From positions 4,021,001-4,085,000 of the forward strand of contig JAKOGI010000001.1 of assembly GCA_029747015.1 (NCBI GenBank): a DNA stretch of 64,000 nucleotides. Reading direction: 5' to 3'. This DNA comes from Carnegiea gigantea (lineage: Eukaryota > Streptophyta > Magnoliopsida > Caryophyllales > Cactaceae). The position numbers were made by a program, and so were the translations under genes. Below the pieces are notes generated by a model. That model had not been told where the DNA came from and did not search any database. It saw nothing but the letters and a program-made list of their open reading frames with translations. Below are positions 24,401 to 36,600 of this stretch, piece by piece (positions within the stretch are counted from its first letter, which is position 1; each line of letters begins with the position of its first letter).

Positions 24401-27400
24401 AGAGGACAGATATCTGACTAATGCAGAGTCGCGAAGAAAGAAATGAAGATAACATTGGTGAACATACAGAACTACAGCAGTATTGAATATTGATCAAAGA
24501 ACATAATTTCTCTCTCCCACACCTGTTCAAGTTTTAAAGTGGTTTTGCTCCTTCTGGAACAGGATTAGCCACCTCCAAAAGCAGCACTTCCAACTAAATG
24601 TTATTCAAACAAAAGAAACTATAATCCCTTAACTCCACTGCTCTTCCACATGGCCCTCCCCGCCCCAATAGGAACAAAAATGGGGGAAAAAGGGGAAATT
24701 CCATCTTGTGCCCTTCAATTCACAAAAATTGCACGTACATATTATGACCTAATGAGATGTCTCTCTTAAAATAACTGTTAAGCAATCAGTTGACAAGTTA
24801 GATTTCAGGAACTAATGAAATGGTCCTTGATAGAGGGTTGGGGACGGGGGCATATTCCCCGTCCCCACTTAGCTCCCCGCTCCCCATCCCGTCCTGTTCC
24901 TCATTGCGGGGAAAGTATTCCTCCTCATCCCCATCCCCAGCAGGGATTCAATCCCCAATTGAAATTTTTTCCCGCAAATTGTTCTCTCTCCTACATAAAA
25001 ACTATATTACAAGTTGGATCTTGGATGAAAGATCAAGTTGCCCAGGAGAGCTAACTCAATTAATTATATAAAACTCTTATAGGTTCCATGTAACACAAGT
25101 CTAACAAATTTTATCAGAGTTTTCAATACAACTCAAATTAAAGTTTACACATCATGCAACATAAGTTTAACGTCAATGCACAAATTACACAACCGAACCG
25201 AAATCTAAGAAGCCAAACACAACCGAACCAAAGTCTAACAAGGAAAAAAGAGATTATATAGCTTAGGTTTTCTCAAGTAATTTTATCTGTTTAACCTTAA
25301 TCTTATGTTCATAAATAGATTTATATGTAATTTTAATTATAAATAGGAATAGGGATGAGTTTTTCTCCCCAATTAGGGACAGGGAGGCGAAGATAAGGAC
25401 GGAGATTTTTCCCCAGGTAAGTAGGGACGGGGACCAGGTAAGATTTCACCCCATCTGCACCCCCGTCCCCGCTTGAGGATTGAATCTCATACCTGTCCCC
25501 GTCTCCATCCCCACTGGGGACAGAGATTTTTCCCCAATACGGGGCAGGGTCTCGGCAGGGACGAGGATTCCCCGCCCCGCTGCCAACCCTAGTCCTGGAT
25601 CGCTCCATCATGTCTGAATTCTAATGAGTAATTTTGCTCAATCCCCCCCCCCCCAAACTCCTCTCCCCTGTTCAAAGCCCTTTTTGTAACAACCCCCCCC
25701 CCCAAAAGGAAAAAAAACAAAATTCAGCGTCTATCTCTGCTCACCCTTTTCGGGGTCCCCGGGGGGGCTTCAATGGTTGAATGGAGGGCAACGTTTGTGA
25801 TCATTACAGTCATTGTGGTCAGACTCATCATCACATGTTGATCATTAGGGGCAAATTATCCATCAATATAAAATCAATAAATACAAGAACATTTCTATGG
25901 ACTGAAGGATATGACCAAATTCTTCTGAATAAGCTAAATGAAAGGCATCCATATGCATTGAGTGGGGCATAAGGTTCTTCTGTCAACTCCATGTGACAAC
26001 TTTGTCAAGTACGACACCCCTTGAGAAGATTAGCTTCTTGGGTTCAAGATTTAAAAGGCGATAATCCTTGGATTCATCATTGTATCCAGCAGAGACATTC
26101 TGCCTATTTACAAGGTATAAAACTATCTATTGCTAAGGTAAGATTCACACTGGATGTTTGTCTTATTATCTACTATAAAGATACATGTTTCATTCTCATT
26201 TTGACATGTTTATATTAGTTACTTTGGGATATGGGTATAGGCAACCCAGCCAACTATTCCAAACACTTGCCAAAGGCTTCTGCTTATACCATTGCCTCTT
26301 AAGTCTTAAAGCATCTTATTTCGTACAGCCTTTAAATGGCTATCTTGTTTACCACAGCATACAGACTTTACGCACCAGTAGGACCCTTATGTGGATGCTC
26401 TATATTTGATAACTTTCTCCATTAAATGCCACTATTATTTTGGCTAGAACTAAAAGTAATTGTGCTTGCCATCAATGCCATGATTTTTAATGAATCAAAG
26501 TTAAATTGGGAAAATTTATTACTTTAGGATGCTTAAAATTTGATAGAAATTGGATTGAAGCTGCTCTAACACTGGCATTCGATATGTGTATTGTACAAGC
26601 AACTTGCTTAAAATGAGTTCAAAAGCTTTAAGCCGAAGTTCATTGCTAGTTTGCAAGTTGTATTCTAAAAAACCACAAATGTTGGGAGAGAAACTAACGA
26701 TGGAAAGGACTGTTTCCTTCAATGTTTCTTACTTCCATAAACCGAGATCAACCTCTTGTAAGGGTGTGCTTTCATTTACAAGATTTTTGCCGTCAGCTAG
26801 ATTAGGCAAGATGTCCCTATAATAGGTAGGGCTATATGAATTATGAAGATAGCATTAGTACATCCTATGACTGTATGGTAAGTTGGTAACCGGTTAAGTC
26901 TGGTGGCAAATACGTTTAGATGTTTCATATAAAATACAGAGGAATTACACAACCACTTTATAATTAAATATTCATCTGCATATATGGAAATCCATAGAAG
27001 GAGGAGAGGAAGCTTACCGACACGCTTAAAGGAAATGAGTGGGACCAGAACAAGAAAGGTGGTAAGAAGAAGCAAGGAAGAGCGAGAGGTCCACCAGTGC
27101 TGACCAAACCATTCCTCTATCACTCCTCCATGGTGTAATCCTTCTGTCCACGTTCCCGCCAGCACATCTCCTGCCCATCCCATAATTAAAAAAGATTCAC
27201 TTTCTCTCACTCCCTGTCCATCCCATTCGGACTACTCAAATCATCACAACCATGCACACGCTAAAATGGGGTTATACAAACATAAAGGTCGTCTTCAAAA
27301 TATGACATCCATTGATTCAAACAATTTTAAAATGACAAGTTGGAAAATGACACTTTTGATGCCAACAAAACGGCTAATCACCGACTTGGGGAGTGCAAAT

Positions 27401-29023
27401 ACAATTTGGTTTTCGCAAAGTAGCTAACCGTAGCCATCAAAGAAAACTATTCCTACCTCTTTTAAGGGGGGAAAAAAGAGAGAAAAAAGAACGCAAATAT
27501 CCACGGCTATTACATATCATCGGTCAACCATCCCAATTATGATCATAAATAGGAAATTAAAAATAGGCCACCTAGAATTGTTATTGCAAAATGCGATCTC
27601 TATGATCAATTAAAGCACCGCCAACAATAATGGTCATTTGTCAATACAATAATGTTAATTTATTAATAAAATCTTAGTTTAAAATAAAACCCTAAGCATA
27701 TCAAGTTTAGTTGTAATACCACTTTTCCCCATTTGCTCTGTATCATTTCGGGCATGTTCTTTGCGTTGTTAATAAGTGTTAAAAAGTGGATGAAGTTGGT
27801 AAAAATTGATAAATATGAGTAAAAGCCGGTAAAAATTAGTGTTTTTTGGGAATGATTGGTAAAGTGGGAAAATATTAGGAAAGAACGGAAATATTGAGAA
27901 AGAATGGAAAACTTTTGTAGTAGTTATTGTTCAGTTTTTAGCTCTTTCCATTAGGTTTAACTGGTAATGTATATCATCGGAGTGTATACTCTCACTTGCC
28001 ATGTATATATATTTATGTATTTGTCATATATACAACTGTTAATATGTGATGCTGACATGATTTGTAGGAGTATGTATTCTTAGGAGTATAATATATACTT
28101 TGTATTCAACTATTCATATTTAGTATTATCATTATGCTTTATTTTGACTTTTTGGAAGGGGGGAAACGATTTTGTTTCTATACTTGCCTAATATAGGCAG
28201 AATCATACAAGCACTGCATGCCAAGGATTACTTTTTCAACGGCTCAACAAAAAATGACGAGGCCTGAAGTTTGAATCCAAGATTCATTAGCTCATATTTT
28301 AATCTTCATTTTCATCCCCCAAAAATTCAGGCCCATTTTTAAGCTGGACAACGTCCTAATCATAAAAGTCAAAGACTTTAGGCACTCGGCACACCCCTAT
28401 AAAAAATAACATGACAACTGAATGCCAGCCCACATGAACTGTATGATCGAACGACCCAACAATTTTTTCCAGCAAATTTTTCTAAATTCCCCATCACCCG
28501 AACGACGTCGTACCAAACCGACCAAGACCCAAACCCCAGCCCCCGAATTCACTGGAAATTGGAAAACCAAAATAGGAAGGGTTACCGACTTACCAATGAT
28601 GATCAAGTAGACAACAAGCGTGCCCAAATTGTTGATCACAACGCAGAGCTGGAGCACCGTACGGCCGACCCCACCGAATGCATCGCCGGCGAGTCCAGCG
28701 TAGGACGTACACTTGGAGGACTTGCTGAACCGGAGAATCACGTCGATGGAGAATTCCGTCAAGATTGCGCCAAGTGCGATGAGGATTAAGCCGGGGATAA
28801 GGCCGAGCTGCTTTAAAGTCGCCGGAAGGGCCATGATTCCGGCGCCGACGATGGTGGTGGAGAGGTTGAAGACGGCGCCGGAGAACGACGCGCCGGAGAA
28901 TCCCACCTCCGAAGCGAAGACTTCACGGTGGTGGTGGTGGTGGTGGTGGTGGTGGTGGTGGTGCTTGTGGGGGAGGAGCGGGCTCTTCGTGCTTCGCCGG
29001 AATTTCCTGTCACCGACGGCCAT
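21471..29023 (-). CDS. AVT6: vacuolar/endomembrane amino acid transporter, AVT6 type
   Basis: Membrane permease of the AAAP/SLC38 family. Plant AVT6 members export amino acids from vacuoles. Five minus-strand exons (29023-28594, 27170-27018, 24019-23816, 23410-22945, 21609-21471) join in frame to 463 residues, a normal family length. The first helix region reads SGAVFNLSTTIVGAGIMALPATLKQLG, with the GAGIMALP signature. Later conserved pieces are SFWKLFTTIPVLVTAYICHHN, the FDGDLGIPYSS loop and FVPSIWDAFQFTGATAAVSVGFIFPAA. The last exon supplies the final helix. A run of 12 histidines lies near residues 21-32 of the amino tail. The start was placed at the ATG at 29023 because the open frame beyond it is not family-like. 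Sequence favours the AVT6A/B side over AVT6E. Introns 1, 2 and 4 exceed 1 kb, and intron 2 holds a hAT element. Confidence 0.9.
24831..25591. mobile_element. GC-rich hAT-like MITE in AVT6 intron 2
   Basis: 761-bp element with ends TAGAGGGTTGGGGACGGGG and, at the right, CCCCGCTGCCAACCCTA. Flanks are GTCCTTGA (24823-24830) and GTCCTGGA (25592-25599), an 8-bp duplication with one mismatch. Both ends are built from many GGGGACGGGG/CCCCGTCCCC units, making long GC-rich inverted subterminal regions around an AT-rich core. It has no coding capacity. Confidence 0.7.
28928..28963 (-). repeat. 12-codon histidine repeat in AVT6 exon 1
   Basis: Twelve uninterrupted CAC codons on the minus strand, flanked by K-H on one side and R-E-V-F on the other. 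The tract lies in the soluble amino tail ahead of the first membrane helix. Being a pure trinucleotide repeat, it is probably length-variable between alleles. Confidence 0.9.
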
Positions 29024-30913
29024 TAGCGGTATTTTGGCAGCTAAAAAGCGAAAGAGGAGAGAGAAATTGGGGGATTTTGGCGAATTGGTAGTTTTTTTCG
29101 ATTTTGATTTGGGTTTGTTTGGTGGATGCGAGTAGCATTTGAGCGGGAATGATTTGGAAGCACACTGAGAGAAAGATATTATGCCGATTTCGTGGAAGGC
29201 CGGCAATTATTCTAAGACGCGTGGAAATTGTTGCTACATAAGTTAGTGTACTTAATTAATTAATGAATTAATTAATATGCTAACGCCAACACAAACTTTT
29301 TTTTTTTTGGGGGGGGGGGGGGGGGGGGCGGGGTGATGGAACCCGTTACTGAACTTTAATGGTGAAAACTGAAAATTGAGACAATCAGATTTTGGGGAAT
29401 TGTTAATTCGTTTCACTTTATTGCTTTTGAACATTTATAGTTTTGATTTGCACCAAAAAAAAAACAAATATAGTTTCAATGAAATTGAGCTATATCTCAT
29501 GCTTCAATTGAGAGCTTAAAAATTTATATACGTTGGTAAGCACTAAAAAATAATGAAAAGGCTCACATTTAAAAATTAATATAAATTAATTATTTGGAGT
29601 TAGCTCATTTAATTAATTTAATTTATTTAAATAAATTAGATCGAATCGACTATCAAATCATGATCCAAATGACTACCAAGTCACTGGTCAAATTGATTAT
29701 TAAACCACCAGTTAAATGGACTAACAAGTCAAAGGCCCAATTAATAGGCCAGGAAAGCGAATAAGTCGCAAATTCTAGTAAGTGAAAGGAGATTCTTTCT
29801 CTATAAATAGAGCATTACTTCCTCCTGCTCAATGGGTGGAAAATTCATTTACTCCGAAGGCATTCCGAAAACTTAAAGAGTAATTTATGTAGAGGACGAC
29901 AAGAAGCACATTCAAAGAACATGTCGTCTACTTTCTTAGGTTAAAGAAAACTTATCTTGATTGAGATCAAACATTTTTGCTCCTTTCTCAATATCAAATT
30001 TATTGAAATCCATTCAAAGTAAGGCAAATCAATTAACTTGATCGAGATTCAAGTCAATCGACCCTCTTTCAAGCATAAATTGGAAATCGAATCAGAGAAA
30101 TTATTTATTTATTCATCTTATAACAAATATACATATATTGTACTCATACCTTCTTAAATTAATATAAATTAAATTTATCCATATTTCTTCTCTCGATATT
30201 CTTATTTACAATGTTTGCAGAAATTGTACTCATATCTTCTAAAAGTTCATCCAAAGGAAGTCAAATCAATTAACATGCTTGAGATTTGTATTTCCAATGT
30301 TTATACTCAAAATAAACATATGGCGCTTATTATATTAAAAATTTAATTTTCCCAATCATCATCATAATGTGCTGAGATATTGTGTGTTCATTTTAAATAC
30401 ACAAGTAAATAACAAATGGAGAATTCCAGGGAATCGAATTTTTTGAAATGTTTACCATCGCACTTAATTCTCCACCTACTTATAAGTTATAACTATTGAA
30501 TTTCAAAATAAAAATTCAAAATAAAAAAACTAATTGAAGCAAATCAATACGTTAATTATGGTCTTAACCATTCAATCTTAATAGGGTTTCGAATACACAA
30601 TCAAATATCAATGGGGTTCTTTGAGAGTACCACTTGTTACGCAAAAACACATCCAATTTTTCCTTTTCTTTTTTCTTTCCTCCACTCAAAGCCAAAAGCA
30701 TAACTAGTTGTGCAAGATGGATGTCCTCACAAATCATTGTTTTGTTTTCCTTCTCAAGTTTTTTTTATAGAATTTCTTCAAAAATTTTCGAATAACATAC
30801 ATGAAAATTAATTGGTACTAAAATTTTACAAAAGTTAAACATAGAACATCATCACATTAAATTTCTGGACCTGCCACCACCAAAAATGCCCCATATTTCC
30901 CCAGTGGCAGCGC
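29024..30913. other. AVT6 promoter side and AT-rich intergenic DNA
   Basis: The first few hundred bases are the likely leader and promoter of the minus-strand transporter gene. A T12/G20 homopolymer junction occurs at 29297-29328. The rest is AT-rich and without a supported gene. Confidence 0.5.
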
Positions 30914-30921
30914 CTGGGAGG

Positions 30922-31654
30922 TAGGGATGGCAGTATAGTCCGAATTCGGTGCAAATTCCATCCGATCCGAGATAAAATTATCCGATTCGAATCCGATAAA
31001 AAATAATCCGATTCAGAATCCGGTAAAAATAATCCGAATCCGACTCTTATCCGAGCGAATTTGGAGGAGAGCACATCCGATCCGATATCTTTTTTTAATA
31101 ATTTTAACTTTTTTTGAAGATAAAAAAACCTAACATGATAACCTTCAAAAAATCCGCATAAGGTCCGCACTCTATGTGCAGTACACTCTTCTTTCTAGCT
31201 AATTTCCTCTTCTCTCCCGATCTTTTTCTTGCTCTCTCATCTTTGTCAATCAAAATTATACTTTCTCCATTTTCTTCCACCTACTGTACTATTGTCTATC
31301 CCTTTTACTCTAAAGTGAATTTACATTCTCTTTTTTCAACACTTTTTTACTTTAACACATTGACATGTTTAATATAAAAAGTTATTTGACATTAAAGAGA
31401 TATTTAATATTGCACTTACAAATGAACAAAAATAAGGTTGGAAATAAAAAATTGTGCAAATATTGAATAAAAATATATATTCAGATTATATCCGATTACA
31501 TCCGGATTTATTCCGATCCGAAACCAATCCGAATCCGATTTAACATCTGATGCGACGGAGTCGGATTTAGATTGGATTTTCAAATCCAATTATTAATTGG
31601 ATTGGATTTGGATCTCTATACATCCGATCCAAATCCGACCCGTTGCCATCCCTA
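30922..31654. mobile_element. non-autonomous hAT element with perfect 8-bp duplication
   Basis: 733-bp element with ends TAGGGATGGCAGTATAG and, at the right, GGGTTGCCATCCCTA-like sequence (CCGTTGCCATCCCTA). Both flanks read CTGGGAGG (30914-30921 and 31655-31662), a perfect hAT-type duplication. Subterminal regions are dense in ATCCGATTCGGAT-like units in both orientations. The minus-strand frame at 30835-31170 falls across its end and is not a gene. Confidence 0.88.
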
Positions 31655-31662
31655 CTGGGAGG

Positions 31663-32708
31663 GGACCTATTAAAGTGAAGCAAATCAACATTCCTTGCTT
31701 TCTTTGAAAGCAAAGTAAAAGCAAATAATCTCAACTCAAACAAAAGCAATAAAATCAGTATCTCCCCTAAATAAATTGGAGATCTAGATCTGCCCAGAAA
31801 TGAAGTCTACCTTCATGTAGACTACAAATCAAAATCTTTGACAAGTATCAGACTAATTCCATTCGTCCGGATTCCTCTTTCCGTCCTTCCCTTTATCACA
31901 CTTGCGTCATGGCCAACTGCCTTAATGTATTCTTAACTGCAAATGAGAATTCCAAGCTTCATATTCATGTTCCTTACTTACTGTCCCGGTATGCTCATTA
32001 GTCGTCGCAATAACAATACGACACAGACTGAACTACGGAGTGAGGACTTCCAACGAATCTGTTAGTTTGACTTCTCAACTGCAAGTTCATACGGGGTCTA
32101 CTACCCTTTCACATACTTAGACCAACTGTAGGATAATTGTCTCTCCCCTTAAGCTGCCTAATGCATTGGGTGGGATGTGTGAGATGCTTGTGATTGTTGT
32201 TGGCCATCATAAGATGAAATAGCAATTTGAATTTCTAGTTTCCTACTAGGCGCTTTCAATCATATATTCATATCCCCAGAGCGCGTGAAAAGCAAAACCT
32301 ACACTGAGAGTAGTTGTTCCAATGTTATGTGCAGACCATCCACAGCACGTTTACGTTCAAGGAAGAGTTGGGGAGGGGAGGAAAAGAGATGCAACTAGGC
32401 AAAGTACCTGCCACAAAACAAAACCTACTAGCTTCATCCCTGAACTTACTCGTCTCCACAGAAAAGATCTTGTTTGAGGAGAGGGGGGGGGGGAGGACAG
32501 AAAGAACAGTCGAAAATGGTTTTATGACAGGAAACTGTACAACAATAATATAACATCCTAGGCCGAAAGGCATGCAGCCAGTTTCTGTAGGAGGTGACCA
32601 ATATCATCAGTAGTTGGATTCAAAAATGAAACTTAGGAAAGGCAAGTTTACCTCCATGATAACTTGAAACAAACCATTGAGAGATTGAAAAATATCAGTT
32701 GCTAAGAG
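31663..32708. other. 3' flank of the helix-hairpin-helix protein gene
   Basis: Contains the probable 3' UTR of the minus-strand gene in its upper part and a G-run near 32484. No other gene was recognised. Confidence 0.5.
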
Positions 32709-33575
32709 CTAACAACATCTTTTCCTTTTACAGGATATCTTCGGATTAGCACGTGAAGTTGGCTTTTCCGACAGGCGACTTAATTTGGCTCCAACAGCAG
32801 AACTCCAGAGAGCCCTCTCCACATCTGATGCTGTGAATACCTCATCTTCAGAGCTTAGCTCCTGAAATAAATAATTCCAATTAACCGAAGCAATGGGAAC
32901 GTGGTGCCAGAAGAAAAACACACAATAACTGGAGCTGACCTCGTCTACAATGTGATCGAAGTTAAGCACTTAGCAGCCACAAGAAGCAGCAAGAACCTAG
33001 TACACAATAACCATGCTAAAAGCAAAAGCATTCTTCAGAAAATTCAAAGATTGACCGTTTGATTATTCTTTAAACCATGCATTAGTTAGAGATTCTACAG
33101 ACTGTTGAGACGGATTTAAAATAAGTACTTGTGTAACTAATTGACCTATAAGTGAAAGGAAAAGTAATATTTCGTTTATTGATAGCACTCTTAAGTCTTA
33201 ACATTGTCTGGGTCAGTGACCCCTTCTTTCTATGTTCTCACTTTGCCGCTAAAATCAAGTCCAGAAAATTCAAAGATTGACCGTCTGATTATTCTTTAAA
33301 CTATGCATTATTTAGAGATTCTCCAGAATGTTGAGATGGATTTAAAATAAGTACTTGTGTAACTAATTGACCTATAGGTGAAAGGAAAAACAATATTTTG
33401 TTTAACGATAGCACTCTTAAGTCTTAACATTGTCTAGGTCAGTGACCCCTTCTTTCTCGGTTCTCACTTCCCTGCTAAAATCAAATCCCCTCACCCCAAT
33501 TTTTATCTTTCCATTGGACTTTGCTCTGCCATATTCAGCACTGCCCTGACACTCGAGCATTTTAATTCTGTGAAA

Positions 33576-33628
<53 letters not shown>

Positions 33629-36600
33629 CCACCCCCACCCACCCACCCACCAAATCCTGAAGCCTTTTTTTTTATGTCAATCTAACCTATCTTTGCTACC
33701 AGGGTGAATGCCGTCCTGGCAACTCAGCGCAAGACACACTGCCACAGCTTTCCTCTGCTTTCTATCTCCTCACTGAGAGGCATAGGCATCTGAAGCCCAC
33801 AATGGCTAGCTACTAACATCTCTGTCTCTCCCTCCGCTTATCTAACCACTTCTCAAGGCCTCAGCCTATCCAAAAGCCACATAACCCCAAATCGTTTATC
33901 CAGAGACTTCCTTTATCTTCAGATATGTTTCAAAATTCCAGTTTTATATTTATACATTAAATTCATCACCGCACTCCATTTTCTTCCGGAAGTTTTGCTT
34001 CTCATAATTTCTGCAATGCACTAAATTTCTGAAAATTTCTTTTAGCTTTGTAACCTTTGATTTGATCCTTATTTTCGGAAACTTACTATCTAGTGATGCT
34101 TAATGATGTCATTGATGATTGCCAAAATTCTGTCAGAGGCAGTGATTGAAAACTTTCATGGGTTATTTCTTTGCATGTATTCATTTCTGAGAATCTATTC
34201 ATTTAATGAAGTCCACTCAACTTTGGAAAATGTTCACTTAAATGCACAAACATTAGATAATTGAAGACAGTTCGCAGAACTTGCATATGGTCTTCAAAGA
34301 TTTGGAATGGGCAAATGGCATATTACAAGGCACCCAGAGAGGTCGTACAGAGGGATTCAGAGAAGAAGGGAGCATCAATCGCCTACGCTCAATTTATATG
34401 AAATATAATGATGTCAAAAGGACTCTCGTCCACAAACTAGGAGGAGAAAGAGTACTTGCCAATTGATATTGGTCTTCATATACTTAGGAGTTAGGACCCA
34501 TTATGGTTCATAGTTCCTATGAATGAGCTCTTGATGATTATCCTAAATGATGTATCTAAGTGTGCTACTTCAACATAATGTTGTCATCAACAGAAAATTG
34601 GAACTTCGAAGAAGTTACATGCAGTCAAACGGTGTTAGATTGAGCAGGGCTAAGACAGGTCACCTGGGCTGCATGTTTGACACTGACCTAAGATCGCTGA
34701 ATGTTCAGATAAATTGCTGAACATAGGGTGGAGAAGAAAGACAACTTCCCATTGGGTCAATCGTACAAGGCTCTGGGGAAAAAGAACAAGGAAATTCACC
34801 CAGCACACTCAAGTGGGTTGCAGAAATGACAGAACGCCCAGCTGTTTCTCTGTTGCAAAAGACATCCACTTGAACTTAAAAGGAAAGTTCTCTACAGGAT
34901 AGCCATCGGACCGGCTATCTTATATGGTGCTGGGTATTCTCAATTAAGGGAATATAATCCCAAAAGATGGCAATGGCACGTATGAGAATGCTGCATTATT
35001 TGGATGTGCGGCTATGTCAAAAGGATAAATTAACCAATGAAGTCATATAAGACAAGGTAGGAGAGAGGCCGATTGGGGACAAGATGTGCAAACTGCTTCA
35101 ATGGTCTCCGCATAGAAATAGAAGAAAACCAAAGACCCCAGATGAGATCAGGAAAGTACTGTCAGAGGAGCCAAAAGAAGAAAGGGCTCGGCCTAAAAAA
35201 GTGTGGCAGAAGCTACTCGACATAACTTGGCCCTCCTTGCCTCTCGAAAAAGCATCACTCTTCGTAGAACTGGAGTTTCAAGATCTGGGCAGTCAATCCT
35301 ACTTAGGAAGTCACCCCCTACTTTCTTTTTTTTTTGGGGGGGGGGGGCGGCCAGTCTTAAGAAACAATCCAGGCTACACACCCCTACATTATCCTTGCTA
35401 GCACAATAGAGAGTGTGGTTTGGTTCATACAAAACAAGTGACTCGATTCAGATTGACACCCAAATTTGCAAGCTTCCCTGTCCCTCTATTAACCTCTCTA
35501 GCAATAGGTTACTTTGATCTCCCGATCAATGTCAGTGGAAATGCATATTAAACGCGTATTGTACGCATATTTACGTATTGGACGTTTATAATGTAAAATT
35601 TGTATTTTAAGGCGCGTCCGGTTTTATACGTGCGTATTATTACCGTATTTTTAGCATTTAATTCCCGTACCATATTTTACTAACATTGCTCCCAGTTAGC
35701 CCTCTACATTCGCTCAAGGCATCTCCACACACTCTCAAAGTCTACTCTTTTTGTATTCTCCTAGCAACTTCTGAATCCATAAGATGATACAGTCTCCCAA
35801 AAGCCCTCTTCCTTGGACAAAGGCAAGTAAACCTGTTATAGCTAAGTGGTAAGATGACACATTCTTCCTAAAGCCCTCTTCCCTCAGATTATATTGTTAT
35901 GGCAAGTAAATCTGTAAGATGCCCACATGCTTCTACTATTATATTCTTTCAGCTTATGTTCTTTCAGGTTATGTTTAAAGCACTGGGAGCAAATATATTA
36001 CTTGTCATTGGTTGTTACGGATTCTCAAGGAACCTCGTCCGAGTAGTTTATGCATTCTCAAGGAAACTCATGCAAGGACTTTGGTCAAGTCAGCCTACTC
36101 TTCAGCAAGTCTAATGAACATGAATGAGAGAATCCTTCTGTCAGCAGTCACCTTTTTCAACAAGATGTCCCAAATAGATATGGGCTAAGCAAAAGTTGAA
36201 TATCCTCAAATACAAGCCAAATTATACGACATGCGAGGAGCTGTAGCAAAGATATGAAATCAAGCAACTATGTAATATCAATATCACCATAAGGTAAGAT
36301 TAAGAACATCGGCAATTTGACTTACCTAAGCAAATCATGAAGTCAAACACATAACTTATTTTAATTTTAATTTAAAAAAACTTAAAAACCAAAGCGAACG
36401 GAATAGCATCGAGCAAACCAACCTTGGCTTTTTCCTGCAATCCGCTGGCGAGTTGAAGATACTGTTTCAACGAGTAATCTTTTGAATTACCCAGGACGGC
36501 ATTCATAGCCTACTCATCAAAAGTTAATTTTAAAAAATTAATTAGTCAGCAGAAATCCTAGCAATAACACGTCACAATGATCCAACCAAAAGAGAAAAAA

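Noticed and set aside
27750..27960. Possible further MITE (GGGCATGTTCTTTGC start) in AVT6 intron 1
   Set aside because: The left end resembles the Harbinger-like family, but no matching right end or flank duplication could be found.
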